The notes: a model not told the origin generated them from the sequence alone. 64,000 nt of DNA from Microbacterium nymphoidis (GCF_021044885.1 NZ_JAJNOD010000001.1:124001-188000); one strand, 5' to 3'. Counted from the stretch's first letter, positions 17,933-26,032 are shown. A program made the numbers and translations.

Positions 17933-18487
17933 ATGAAGGACCACTCAATCGTCGTCATCGCGCATGAGAAGCTCACCAGTGACGAACTCGGTGAACTGCA
18001 GCAGCTTTTCGACAGCGAGTACCGGGACGAATTCGGGGAGTGGCGTCCGCAGCTCCCATACGGCTACGCCCCGCACGACGTGCACATCATCGCGCAGGTA
18101 GACGGCCGCGCTGTCGGCCATGTGGGATGGGCGCGTCGCGAGATCGTCGTCGGCACGCAGACCGTGGTGATCGCGGGGGTCGGTGGGGTCCTCATCGCCG
18201 AAGGCGCGCGGGGCAGGCATCTGGGTTTCGATCTCATGCGGGAAGCGGAACGAACCATGCGCGCCCACGGCGGCATCGACTTCGGCTATCTGGGGTGTCG
18301 AGAAGATGTTGTCCCGTTCTATGCAGCATGCGGCTGGACCCGCGTTCACGCCGCCGAGCGGTCGATCGGGCGTGCGGGTGAACTCGTGGCAGATCCTCCA
18401 GGGCAGCCGATCCTCATCTTTCCGCTCTGTGAGCCGACAGAGTCCTGGCCGGAAGGTGAGATCGATCTGCGCGGGCGTGCGTGGTAG
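17933..18487 (+). CDS. GNAT-fold N-acetyltransferase, AAC(2')-like
   Basis: An acyl-CoA N-acyltransferase of 184 residues. The acetyl-CoA pyrophosphate-binding loop reads EGARGRHLGFDLM, after the β4 strand VIAGVGGVLIAE. Organisation and the ending (ILIFPLCEP followed by GEIDLRGRAW) recall chromosomal aminoglycoside 2'-N-acetyltransferases and NodA-type enzymes, although overall identity looks low. GGAGG precedes ATG 17933 by 8 nt. GAGGAT also lies 6 nt before it, so it could be leaderless. The substrate, aminoglycoside or otherwise, is not proven. Confidence 0.75.
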   Translation: MKDHSIVVIAHEKLTSDELGELQQLFDSEYRDEFGEWRPQLPYGYAPHDVHIIAQVDGRAVGHVGWARREIVVGTQTVVIAGVGGVLIAEGARGRHLGFDLMREAERTMRAHGGIDFGYLGCREDVVPFYAACGWTRVHAAERSIGRAGELVADPPGQPILIFPLCEPTESWPEGEIDLRGRAW

Positions 18488-18579
18488 GAGCTCCGCGCGT
18501 TGAGGCGCCGGTCACGCACGCGCTGACAGGCTATGCGAGGATGCTGAAGCAGCGCAGCCAGATCAAGGGGAGGGCGTTG

Positions 18580-18834
18580 ATGGGGATGGGGCCACTCTTC
18601 TATGTCTGGTGCATCGGTGCAGTGATCATGGGAGCAGTGTTCGCCTTCATGCCAGACCGTATGGTCGAGCAATACAAACGACACGTGGATAGCTTCCGAC
18701 TCCCCGAACGGGTGGCAAAATGGCAAGCGCCGCGGCCCTGGACTCGGACCTTCTATCGCTTCGCGGGGATGCTCTTCATGATCATGGGCATCGTGTTCGC
18801 TGTGCTCGCGTTCGCCGGAGTGATCAGGCCATGA
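18580..18834 (+). CDS. Small two-span membrane protein
   Basis: An 84-residue protein starting MGMGPLFYVWCIGAVIMG. A first membrane span is followed by a basic amphipathic loop (PDRMVEQYKRHVDSF) and a second span near the C-terminus (FAGMLFMIMGIVFAVLAFAG). The ATG at 18580 has GGGGAGG 6 nt upstream; an in-frame ATG at 18541 would add 13 basic residues. No family can be named. Confidence 0.6.
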   Translation: MGMGPLFYVWCIGAVIMGAVFAFMPDRMVEQYKRHVDSFRLPERVAKWQAPRPWTRTFYRFAGMLFMIMGIVFAVLAFAGVIRP

Positions 18835-18876
18835 CAGGTCGCCTCCTGCCCGTCTCAACGGTGCGAGGATAGGCGC

Positions 18877-19686
18877 ATGCCAGAATCTCCCGAGGTGCAG
18901 GCCCTTGTCGAGTTCCTGGACGAGCGCGTGGCAGGGCGCGCCATCAGCGCACTGGACGTCATCGAGTTCCGGGCGGTGAAATCGCGCGATCGGCCTCCCG
19001 GAGAACTCATCGGCGCGCGGATCGCCGGGGTGCGTCGCTTCGGCAAGCACATCGGATTCGATACGGGCGCGGGTTGGCTGATGATCGGGTTCGGCCGCAA
19101 CGGGTGGGTGCGGTGGCACAGCACAGCCGATCGAGCGGATGCTCCTCCGACCCCTGAGGTCATGAGGATCGGGCTTGACGACGGGGCGGAGATGCACATC
19201 GTGGAGACGGGGGACTTCCTCGCTGTGACGGTCGCGGTCGTTGAGGCGCCGTCGGACGTCGCGGGAATCGCAGCGCTCGGTCCCGACCCGCTCGCGCCGG
19301 AGTTCTCACCCGAAGACTTGGAGCGTGCCCTCGGGAAACGCCGGAAGATGATCAAGGCGCTCCTCCAGGAGCAGACCTCTCTCGCGGGGATCGGGAACGC
19401 GTACTCGGATGAGATCCTGCACCGGGCCCGACTGCCGCACGATGTGCACGCGGCAGCTCTGGATGACGACGCGCGAGAGCGCCTCTTCCAGGCGGTCGTT
19501 GCTGTCATGAGGACCGCGGCCGAGGAGCGCCGAGGGGTGTCACCCGATCGTCTCAAGCAGACGAAGGCGTCGGCGATGGTCGTTCATGGACGCGGCGGTG
19601 AACCCTGCCCGGTGTGCGGCACGACGATCGTCGATGAGATCTTTGCGGGCGCCTCCGCGCAATTCTGTCCCGCTTGTCAAACATGA
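18877..19686 (+). CDS. Formamidopyrimidine-DNA glycosylase / endonuclease VIII family protein
   Basis: A Fpg/Nei-type DNA glycosylase of 269 residues. The catalytic N-terminus is MPESPEV (Pro2 nucleophile, Glu3). The lysine loop RFGKHIGFD, the helix-two-turn-helix GIGNAYSDEIL and a C-terminal Cys4 zinc finger (CPVCGTTI ... CPACQT) are all present. It should excise oxidised bases and cut the AP site. Sequence between these motifs diverges from classical MutM (for example GFGRNGWVRWH), so it belongs to a side branch and is not named mutM. A GAGGAT box lies 6 nt before the ATG. Confidence 0.88.
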   Translation: MPESPEVQALVEFLDERVAGRAISALDVIEFRAVKSRDRPPGELIGARIAGVRRFGKHIGFDTGAGWLMIGFGRNGWVRWHSTADRADAPPTPEVMRIGLDDGAEMHIVETGDFLAVTVAVVEAPSDVAGIAALGPDPLAPEFSPEDLERALGKRRKMIKALLQEQTSLAGIGNAYSDEILHRARLPHDVHAAALDDDARERLFQAVVAVMRTAAEERRGVSPDRLKQTKASAMVVHGRGGEPCPVCGTTIVDEIFAGASAQFCPACQT

Positions 19687-19726
19687 ACAGCGAGCCGGTT
19701 CGGCGGCTTGCTTCGGTGAGCGTCGT

Positions 19727-20346
19727 ATGACCCGGTCGACGACCCGCGAGTTGCGCGAACGCTGGTCACCGGAGGTTACGAGCGCCTATGAGCGTGAGCT
19801 CATCACGGCGGCGCAGCGACCGGCAACGGGCTTCCATCGTCACCTTGCGGTAGGACGGAGGCGGCGCTCATCGACCTCCGCGGCGCCCGACTGACGACGC
19901 CGATCCGCTTCCAGCGGCTCGCGGGCGCCGACCTGTCTGACGTGACCTTCGCTGACGGCGCATCAGTGACGGAGTCCGAGCTGGAGGGCTGCCGCCTGGA
20001 CCGCATCGACATGCGTGGCGCGTTCGTGCGACGCCGCTTCGTCGACTGCAGCTTCGTTGGTGCCAAGCTCTCGAGGGCACGACTGGGCGGGGATTTCGTC
20101 GACTGCGACTTCTCGAACGCGAACCTCTCCCGTACGGTCGCGTCAGGCGCGGTGTTCGAGCGCTGTACGTTCACCGGTGCGAACCTGCGCGGTGTGATGT
20201 GGACCACACGCTGTGTCTTCGTCCACTGTGACTTCGAGGGTGTCGCCACCCTCACAGGTTCCGTCGCCGGCAGTGTGTTCATCGGTTCGGTCCCACCGGA
20301 CCTCAGCGGCTGCATCGTCGACCACGTGAGGTACGACGAGGGCTGA
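19727..20346 (+). pseudogene. Pentapeptide-repeat protein gene interrupted by a frameshift
   Basis: The N-terminal part reads in one frame from ATG 19727 (RELRERWSPEVTSAYERELI, then GFHRHLAV), which then runs to a stop at 19894. The rest continues in another frame from about 19846 (GRTEAALIDLRGARLTTPI, GADLSDVTFADG) through pentapeptide-like repeats (CRLDRIDM, AKLSRARL, ANLSRTV, ANLRGVM) to the stop at 20346. Joining them needs one lost base or two gained bases at about 19840-19860. Pentapeptide proteins form right-handed quadrilateral β-helices; some protect DNA gyrase. A short GTG-initiated product from 19942 is still possible. Confidence 0.65.
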
Positions 20347-20358
20347 TTCGGGCGCTGC

Positions 20359-21360
20359 TCAGCTCTTCTCGACCTCGACCTCCACAGACAACCCGCCACG
20401 CGTGTCATCCGGCAGCAGCGCCAGCGCGTTCTCGAGAGTGGCGACATCCGCTTCTTTCGCCACGCGGAACACCGCACGCGTGTCGGTGGTCCAGACCAGA
20501 CGGATCAACGCGCGGGTCGGCGCATCGAGCTGCGCGAGCATGGCGCGGACCTCGTCACCTGTTCCGTTGAGCCCCAGCTGAACCAGCGGGCTCCCGAATC
20601 TGATGGGCATCGTCGACGGGGGAGTGGCAGCGTGCACGACGGCCTGGGCGCCGGGGACATCGGACTCGTTCGCGAGGATGAGCGAGACCTCGTCCTCGTC
20701 GCCGCGTACCCCGCTCACCGGGAAGGACGCGCTCACCAGAGCCCACGCGGACTCCGTGTCATCGAGCCACTGACCGGGTGGGCCTTCGAGCCGGATCGCT
20801 GAACCGGCGTCCCTCACCGAGACATACGCGCCACCTGGGCCGGCGAGCTCTGCAAGACGTTCGGGGGCCGAACGCGCGAGAGCGAACGCACCCGCGAAAT
20901 CCGGTTGGACGACCAGGGAGACACTGGTGACCCGCGTGTCCTGGGAATCACCGTACAGCGACACCTGGGTGGACACGGGATCCGCGGCGATGTCCGATGC
21001 GGCACTGAGCGTGCCCGCGGTGACCGCATCGTCGCCGAACACGGGCATGGCGATCTTTCCGGAGTGGACGGTGACTCTCACCGGCTCATCGTCGTGGTCG
21101 CGGATGAAGGCGCCCAGGCGTGTCAGGAGGTCTGCGGTCTCAGGATGATCGAGATCGTTGGACAGCGTGACAGTGGCGCGCACGCCGTCGGTGAACGGCA
21201 TATTGTCACCCGTGGTCAGCTCAAGCTCCGCGATCGCCGGATCCCCGCGGAATTGCTGCGCGAAGTCCGAACGCGCGCCCGTGCAGCCGGTGAGAGCGAG
21301 TGCCGCTGCCACGATCGCGGCGAGGCCGACCCTTCGCCTCCGACGTCGCCGCTGTCCCAT
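20359..21360 (-). CDS. Secreted lipoprotein of unknown function
   Basis: A 333-residue protein with an Arg-rich n-region (MGQRRRRRRRVGL), a hydrophobic segment and a lipobox LALTGC, so Cys26 should be acylated and the protein anchored outside the membrane. The mature part is mixed α/β with no cysteine and no enzymatic motif I recognise. ATG 21360 has a TAGGCT box ending 6 nt upstream (minus strand), giving a leaderless mRNA. It converges on the pentapeptide-repeat pseudogene. Confidence 0.8.
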   Translation of the reverse strand: MGQRRRRRRRVGLAAIVAAALALTGCTGARSDFAQQFRGDPAIAELELTTGDNMPFTDGVRATVTLSNDLDHPETADLLTRLGAFIRDHDDEPVRVTVHSGKIAMPVFGDDAVTAGTLSAASDIAADPVSTQVSLYGDSQDTRVTSVSLVVQPDFAGAFALARSAPERLAELAGPGGAYVSVRDAGSAIRLEGPPGQWLDDTESAWALVSASFPVSGVRGDEDEVSLILANESDVPGAQAVVHAATPPSTMPIRFGSPLVQLGLNGTGDEVRAMLAQLDAPTRALIRLVWTTDTRAVFRVAKEADVATLENALALLPDDTRGGLSVEVEVEKS

Positions 21361-21387
21361 GGGATCAGCCTAGGGCGATCTGCGCGA

Positions 21388-21729
21388 TCAGTAGACGCGA
21401 CGGATCTGCTGTGGCCAGCCGCATGCCTCGGCGAGCTTCGCTCCCCACACGTGAGCATCTGCGTCATCGGCGACATCGATCACCGTGAATCCGCCGATGT
21501 ACTGCTCCGCGGGGGCGTACAGGCCGGGCGTGATGGTGGTCGTTCCACTGGTGGCATCCGCGACCAGCGCTGCGTCGGTGTCTTCCTCGACTCCGGCGGC
21601 GAACACCAGCACTCCGGCGTCACGCATCTCGGACACGACGGCGTTCGCGAGTGGGCCGCGGGCGGCGAACCATTCCTCGCTGTGCTCGCCCACCCACTGC
21701 TGGTTGAAGTAGATGATGAACTGGCTCAT
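21388..21729 (-). CDS. YCII-related (YciI-like) small protein
   Basis: A 113-residue protein with the dimeric α+β barrel pattern of YCII-related proteins. It starts MSQFIIYFNQQWVGEHSEEWF and has the diagnostic APAEQYIGGFTVIDVAD stretch near the C-terminus. Members act as small enzymes or accessory domains in varied pathways. AAGGAGG lies 5 nt before the ATG. It lies 40 bp downstream of a VOC gene on the same strand and is likely co-transcribed with it. Confidence 0.82.
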   Translation of the reverse strand: MSQFIIYFNQQWVGEHSEEWFAARGPLANAVVSEMRDAGVLVFAAGVEEDTDAALVADATSGTTTITPGLYAPAEQYIGGFTVIDVADDADAHVWGAKLAEACGWPQQIRRVY

Positions 21730-21769
21730 GGTGCCTCCTTCAGGTGCGCGGTGGCGCCGGTGTCGGCCA

Positions 21770-22141
21770 TCATGCCCGTGCGCATGCCATCAGGAGGTTA
21801 CCGTCCGGGTCGCGAAACTGGACGAAGGAAACGCTCCCGATGTCGACGATCTCCGTTGCAGGCACAACCCCCATGTCCGCCAGGTGGCGCTCCACCGCAG
21901 TGAGGTCGTCCGCCCACCAGAAGAAGCGCGGCGGACCGTCCGCCGTGAAGGGTGCGTTCGCATCGAGCGCGAGGCCCGGGCCGGATCGCATCGGAACGTC
22001 AACGATCGTCTGATCGTGGGACGGTTCGGACACCGAGGTACCCAGAAGCCGCCCGTACCACCGCGCGGCTGCATGGATGTCCCGCACGGGAATGAACACC
22101 TGACCGATTTCGCGAATGATCGGAGACGGAGCGTGGGGCAT
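21770..22141 (-). CDS. VOC-family (glyoxalase/bleomycin-resistance fold) protein
   Basis: A vicinal-oxygen-chelate domain protein of 123 residues with two βαβββ modules: IGQVFIPVRDIHAAARWYGRLLG and, in the second half, PPRFFWWADDLTAVERHL with SFVQFRDPDGNLLMACA. The PDGN-type turn near the end is typical. Small stand-alone VOC proteins bind metals and act on small molecules or sequester antibiotics; the substrate is unknown. ATG 22141 is given, with ATG 22150 three codons earlier also possible. It is probably an operon with the YCII gene. Confidence 0.83.
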   Translation of the reverse strand: MPHAPSPIIREIGQVFIPVRDIHAAARWYGRLLGTSVSEPSHDQTIVDVPMRSGPGLALDANAPFTADGPPRFFWWADDLTAVERHLADMGVVPATEIVDIGSVSFVQFRDPDGNLLMACARA

Positions 22142-22181
22142 GGCAGCCATCCTGCCAGGGCCCGACCAGTACCGTGGAGCC

Positions 22182-23258
22182 ATGACGGACGAAGACATCT
22201 GCTTGACTCCTGAAGAGCGCGTGCAGAGGTTCATGACGGAATACGAGGCACAGTGGCGCATCGCGGCACCGGAGTTCGAATCCCGTGAGCCCGCCGACCC
22301 GCGTCGGCCGTTCGCCATCTGGCGCGAGCTCATGGCGGAGACGACGCGCAATCACTTCACCGCGGACTCCCGTGTCGATCTGGCCGGGTCCTTCGGGCGG
22401 CCCGCGGAGTACGGCCCCGACGCTGAGGCGGTCGTACGCACCGACGGCGATGGCGACATCGCGTATGTGATCACCCGGACGACGTCGGTGGTGGAGAGCC
22501 TTCATGAGTACGTCCTGCATCGTGAGGGCCAGGACTGGCGGATCGCCTCGATCGCGGACCACTACGGTGATCCGACCGAGCCCTATGTCGATCGGTCCAC
22601 GATCGACGCCAACCTCGCCGGCAGCGGACCTGCGATCCCGTTCTCGGACCTGCCCGTGGAGCAGCGCTCGCTCGATGAGGCGCGGAACTTCACCGAGCGT
22701 GACGTGGCGCGGCCGAACGACGCGGAGACGGCACGCACGGAGGTCTTATCCGTCGGCACTCTCGTGACACGCAGCGGGGCGCTCGCGGTCATCGACTTCG
22801 GATACGACAATGACGATGCGCGCCCCCTGGCGCGGACGGTTCGCCCAGGTTCGTACCCGGTGGAGCGTGTCGTCGCGTTCGGCCGCAACGCCGCCGTCCG
22901 CGTTCGATTCAGTGATGCCGAACCCGTGGACTGGCACCCCGCGTCTCTTCCTGACAGTGGTCATGTCATCGGCGTGGACGCCGGATGCGTGTGCATCGTG
23001 GACTATGCCGGATACGCGTCGATGTCGCGGCGTCACAAAGCTGCGGCCGACAATGCCTACATGGCCGAGCATCGCCCGGCCGCGATGGTGTTTCCTCTCG
23101 CGTCCGGCAACGTCGGCGTCGTCGCGGATTCCGGGTACGGCGACGGCAGCTACCCGGCGTACTGGGGAGTGGACGGCCAGGGCGAGGTGGCGCAGCTCGT
23201 CGTCGATTTTCTGGTGCTCGTCCGCCAGGGCGAAGACGACGTGCTGACCACGCTCTGA
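22182..23258 (+). CDS. NTF2-like plus DUF4241 protein, possible immunity-type protein
   Basis: A 358-residue protein of two parts. The N-terminal ~130 residues look like an NTF2-like fold (PEERVQRFMTEYEAQWRIA, then a TRTTSVVESLHEYVL β-sheet). The C-terminal ~200 residues carry DUF4241 features (YPVERVVAFG, GCVCIVDYAG, and the ending GDGSYPAYWGVDGQGEVAQL). DUF4241 domains often occur among predicted immunity proteins of contact-dependent or polymorphic toxin systems, but no toxin gene lies beside it. TACCGT ends 6 nt before ATG 22182, so it has its own leaderless promoter, divergent from the VOC gene. Confidence 0.78.
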   Translation: MTDEDICLTPEERVQRFMTEYEAQWRIAAPEFESREPADPRRPFAIWRELMAETTRNHFTADSRVDLAGSFGRPAEYGPDAEAVVRTDGDGDIAYVITRTTSVVESLHEYVLHREGQDWRIASIADHYGDPTEPYVDRSTIDANLAGSGPAIPFSDLPVEQRSLDEARNFTERDVARPNDAETARTEVLSVGTLVTRSGALAVIDFGYDNDDARPLARTVRPGSYPVERVVAFGRNAAVRVRFSDAEPVDWHPASLPDSGHVIGVDAGCVCIVDYAGYASMSRRHKAAADNAYMAEHRPAAMVFPLASGNVGVVADSGYGDGSYPAYWGVDGQGEVAQLVVDFLVLVRQGEDDVLTTL

Positions 23259-23334
23259 TCCGATCGGATCGGTCCTCGGCTATCGGGCGGCAGGGTCGCG
23301 GCTCACGCGAGAGTGGACATCGAAGGGAGCCACC

Positions 23335-24201
23335 GTGATCCACATTCTGAACCGGATCGTCGACGAGATCGAGTTGCACCTCGGTGACGACATCGACATC
23401 GATACGATCGCCATGCGCGCGGGAACGACCGGCTATCACGCTCGACGGATGTTCTCGTCGCTGGCGGGTATGCCGGTGTCGGAATACGTTCGTCGGCGTC
23501 GGATGACAGTGGCCGCGGCTGACCTCGTGGGCGATGACGATCTGCTCGCCATCGCCGTGCGGTACGGGTACGGTTCTACCGAGGCATTTGGGCGCGCCTT
23601 CCGCGCCGTCCACGGTGTCAGTCACGGTCACGTCCGTCGTGAGGGTGGTCCCCTTCGTAGTCAGCCACAGCTCAGGTTCCGCCTGACCGTCGAAGGGAGT
23701 GTCCCCATGGATGCCAGAATCATCACCCGTCCCGCGTTCCGCCTCGTCGGCCACGCGGCGAGAGTCCCGCTCATCCACGAAGGAGCGAATCCTCACATCC
23801 AGGCTCACATTGCGCAGCTCCCGGTGGAGGAACATGCGCGGCTGAAGTCTCTGAGCGACGCGGAGCCGAGCGGCCTGTTGCAGGTGAGCGACGACGTTGA
23901 TCCCGACTACACCGAGGGGGCGGAACTCACCTATCTGCACGGTGTCGCCGTCACGCGTGAGACATCAGTTCCCGGTGATCTCGACATCATCGATGTTCCG
24001 GCCGGCTCGTGGGGCGTTTTTCGCTCCCAAGGTCCGTATCCGGCGACGCTGCAATCTGTCTGGGCTGCCACGGCCACCGAGTGGTTCCCGTCGAATCCGT
24101 GGCGCCTGCGCACGGGGCCCTCGATCGTCGCCGTCGTGGACCGGTCTGAGGACTTCAGCACCGCGACCTGTGAGCTCTGGCTCCCGATCGAGCGGGCATG
24201 A
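23335..24201 (+). CDS. AraC-family regulator with GyrI-like effector domain
   Basis: A 288-residue transcription factor. The N-terminal ~105 residues contain the double helix-turn-helix of the AraC family, ending with AIAVRYGYGSTEAFGRAFRAVHGVS. Residues ~125-288 form a GyrI-like/SOUL small-molecule binding domain (RPAFRLVGHAARVPL, the ending TCELWLPIERA). This is the MarA/Rob-like arrangement with C-terminal ligand sensing. GTG 23335 has GGGAG upstream. Its target and ligand are unknown. Confidence 0.9.
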   Translation: MIHILNRIVDEIELHLGDDIDIDTIAMRAGTTGYHARRMFSSLAGMPVSEYVRRRRMTVAAADLVGDDDLLAIAVRYGYGSTEAFGRAFRAVHGVSHGHVRREGGPLRSQPQLRFRLTVEGSVPMDARIITRPAFRLVGHAARVPLIHEGANPHIQAHIAQLPVEEHARLKSLSDAEPSGLLQVSDDVDPDYTEGAELTYLHGVAVTRETSVPGDLDIIDVPAGSWGVFRSQGPYPATLQSVWAATATEWFPSNPWRLRTGPSIVAVVDRSEDFSTATCELWLPIERA

Positions 24202-24275
24202 CGGAACCAGCCGCCCGGGCCGGCTCTGCCGCAGAGATCATACCTGAGGTGGCGTGCGCAAGCGCCAGGGATCAC

Positions 24276-24446
24276 CTACCCAACGCGGGGAATGTCGCCG
24301 CGGTTCTCCGGCGCCGCCGCGATCACGGCATCGTCGACGACCACCCGATGAGCTCCGCAGTAGCACCCCGCATACCGGATCCAGCCCTCGCTGGTGATGT
24401 GCGCGGACCGGTTCTGCCATCGGTGTTCGTGGGCCTCGCTGTACAT
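24276..24446 (-). CDS. Small zinc-ribbon-like protein (56 aa)
   Basis: This short gene starts at ATG 24446, 4 nt after a near-perfect SD (AGGAGGA, minus strand). The product begins MYSEAHEHRWQNRSAHITSE and continues GWIRYAGCYCGAHRVVVDD before a short tail. His residues in EAHEHRW and the close CYCGAH cluster look like metal ligands. Small actinobacterial proteins with the pattern H.H.W, TSEG, C.CG.HR exist, to my knowledge without assigned function. A strong palindrome stands immediately upstream. Confidence 0.6.
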   Translation of the reverse strand: MYSEAHEHRWQNRSAHITSEGWIRYAGCYCGAHRVVVDDAVIAAAPENRGDIPRVG

Positions 24447-24460
24447 CGGCTCCTCCTGTT

Positions 24461-24495
24461 CGGAAACACGGCGCCACGATGGCGTCGTGTTTCCG
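24461..24495. promoter_or_regulatory. Palindrome between the zinc-ribbon-like gene and the CGNR regulator
   Basis: CGGAAACACGGCGCCA (24461-24476) pairs with TGGCGTCGTGTTTCCG (24480-24495) with one mismatch in 16 and a 3-nt loop. It is 4 nt above the SD of the minus-strand gene and 20 nt above the GTG of the plus-strand regulator, so it could be a shared operator or an RNA hairpin in either leader. Confidence 0.5.
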
Positions 24496-24514
24496 ACTGT
24501 GATGCAATGAGTCA

Positions 24515-25039
24515 GTGCAGTTCAACCATGACAACATGACCGGTCCGGTGCTCGCTGCCGATCTAGCGACGCTGGCGGGGCGGAACTGGACGCGTGCGGG
24601 GGTTGAGAACCTGCTCACCATGCATGCAATTCGTCGCAGAGAACTGTCGGACGTGTCCTGTGAGCGGTTGCTGTCATGGGCGATGGAGCTTCGCGATGTG
24701 TTCACGGCGAGGTCAACGGCGGGCCGAATCGACGTGATCAACCAGCTTCTGAAGGCCGGCACCTCGAACGCGTACCTGACGATGCACGATGAACTCCGCC
24801 CCCATCTGCACTTCGCTGCGGAGCACGATGATCTCGTTGCCCGCGTGCAGGCTGTCACTGCTGGCGGCCTGGCCATCTTCGCTGTCGAAGCCGAAGGTAG
24901 CCGGCTCGGCGCTTGTCGTCGGGCAGGATGTCCCGCGGTCTTCGTCGACACGAGTCGCAACGGTCGTCGCGCGTATTGCAGTACGACGTGCGGAAACTAT
25001 GACGCGGTGCGCCGGCACCGCGGTGCGCGGAGCCTGTGA
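24515..25039 (+). CDS. CGNR zinc-finger (ABATE-domain) regulator
   Basis: A 174-residue protein with an N-terminal ABATE-type helical domain (NHDNMTGPVLAADLATL) and a C-terminal CGNR zinc finger (GACRRAGCPAVFVDTSR, then YCSTTCGNYDAVRRHR). The usual R of the CGNR motif is replaced by Y here. Members are presumed DNA-binding, stress- or ligand-responsive regulators. The GTG start at 24515 matches the family N-terminus. It is divergent from the small zinc-ribbon-like gene, which is a possible target. Confidence 0.85.
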   Translation: MQFNHDNMTGPVLAADLATLAGRNWTRAGVENLLTMHAIRRRELSDVSCERLLSWAMELRDVFTARSTAGRIDVINQLLKAGTSNAYLTMHDELRPHLHFAAEHDDLVARVQAVTAGGLAIFAVEAEGSRLGACRRAGCPAVFVDTSRNGRRAYCSTTCGNYDAVRRHRGARSL

Positions 25040-25067
25040 GCGGGCGGGGCTGCGTGACCAGCCGCCG

Positions 25068-25502
25068 TTAGCGGATCCGTTCGGCGAGGCCCAGAAGGAT
25101 CGACTCGGGACCGCGGACGTAGCAGAGCCGATAGACGTTCGCATAGGGGACGACGTCCCCCACGAGCTGCGCGCCATGCTCACGAAGGGCGGCGAGCACG
25201 CCGTCCAGGTCGTCCACCTCGAACATCACACGGAGGTATCCGAGCGCATTCACCGGAGCATTGCGGTGATCCTCGATCACATCGGGTGTCCGGAAGCGCG
25301 AGAGCTCCAGGCTGACCTCGCCGCCCGGCGTCTTCATCATCGCGATGTCCACCCGTTGATCCGCGAGACCGGTGACGCGGCCGGCCCAGGGGTCGTCGAT
25401 CGCCGCGCGACCGTCGAGGACGAGTCCCAGGGCCTCGAAGAAGGCAATCGTGGCGTCGAGGTCCTCCACGACGATCCCGATGTTGTCCATCCGCACAGTC
25501 AT
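25068..25502 (-). CDS. VOC-family protein
   Basis: A glyoxalase-fold protein of 144 residues: MDNIGIVVEDLDATIAFFEA, GGEVSLELSRF with its metal-binding Glu, and YLRVMFEVDDLDGVLAAL starting the second module. Reaction unknown. ATG 25502 has a TAGCGT box exactly 6 nt upstream on the minus strand, indicating an independent leaderless promoter. Confidence 0.85.
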   Translation of the reverse strand: MTVRMDNIGIVVEDLDATIAFFEALGLVLDGRAAIDDPWAGRVTGLADQRVDIAMMKTPGGEVSLELSRFRTPDVIEDHRNAPVNALGYLRVMFEVDDLDGVLAALREHGAQLVGDVVPYANVYRLCYVRGPESILLGLAERIR

Positions 25503-25618
25503 GGAGCCACGCTACGCCGTGATCTCGGTGTGCCACAGGGGGACAGCGTGCCTCCCGGGCGCTCGCTCCCTCCCATCCCGGGATCACGTGCGAACTGGCC
25601 ACTCGTTGTCACCCGGTC

Positions 25619-26026
25619 TCAGTTGATGATCTCGCCACGCTCGGCCGTGATCGCAGCGATCCGGTCGCGCCAATCCTGGAGAACCTCGGGCGCCAGCCGC
25701 GTCCAATCGTCGACCTCTGCCAGGACGCGCAACGGCGATGCGCTCCGGTACGAGCGGGTCGGATTGCCCGGGAACTTCTTGTCGGTGACGTTCGGATCGT
25801 TCTCGAACTCACCGGTCGGCTCGACCAGGTACACCCGCGGGGGAGAGTCGCCCGCGGCCAGCTCGGCGGCCAGCCCCGCCCCGTCCTTCAACGCCGTGAA
25901 GTAGATGTGGTTCATGACGATCTCGGGCCGGTAGTTGGAGCGGAATCCGGCGGTGAGGAGCTCGCCGACGGAGAGGTCGGCCTTGGTGCCGTGGTAGAAG
26001 GGGCCGTCATCGAGTGCAGCGTTCAT
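25619..26026 (-). CDS. arr: NAD(+)-rifampin ADP-ribosyltransferase
   Basis: Arr transfers ADP-ribose from NAD to the ansa-chain hydroxyl of rifamycins and inactivates them. The 135-residue protein matches the family end to end: DDGPFYHGTKADLSVGELL, PEIVMNHIYFTALKDGAGL, RVYLVEPTGEFENDPNV and the KKFPGNPTRSYRS segment. H12, Y42 and D77 align with the H19-Y49-D84 triad reported for the mycobacterial enzyme, with a constant offset of seven. TACGCT ends 6 nt before ATG 26026 (minus strand), so the gene has its own promoter. No mobile element flanks it, so it looks chromosomal. Confidence 0.95.
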   Translation of the reverse strand: MNAALDDGPFYHGTKADLSVGELLTAGFRSNYRPEIVMNHIYFTALKDGAGLAAELAAGDSPPRVYLVEPTGEFENDPNVTDKKFPGNPTRSYRSASPLRVLAEVDDWTRLAPEVLQDWRDRIAAITAERGEIIN

Positions 26027-26032
26027 CCCGAC

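Noticed and set aside
24461..24495. Palindrome taken as an intrinsic terminator
   Set aside because: The flanking genes diverge, so nothing needs to be terminated there. An operator or leader hairpin is more likely.
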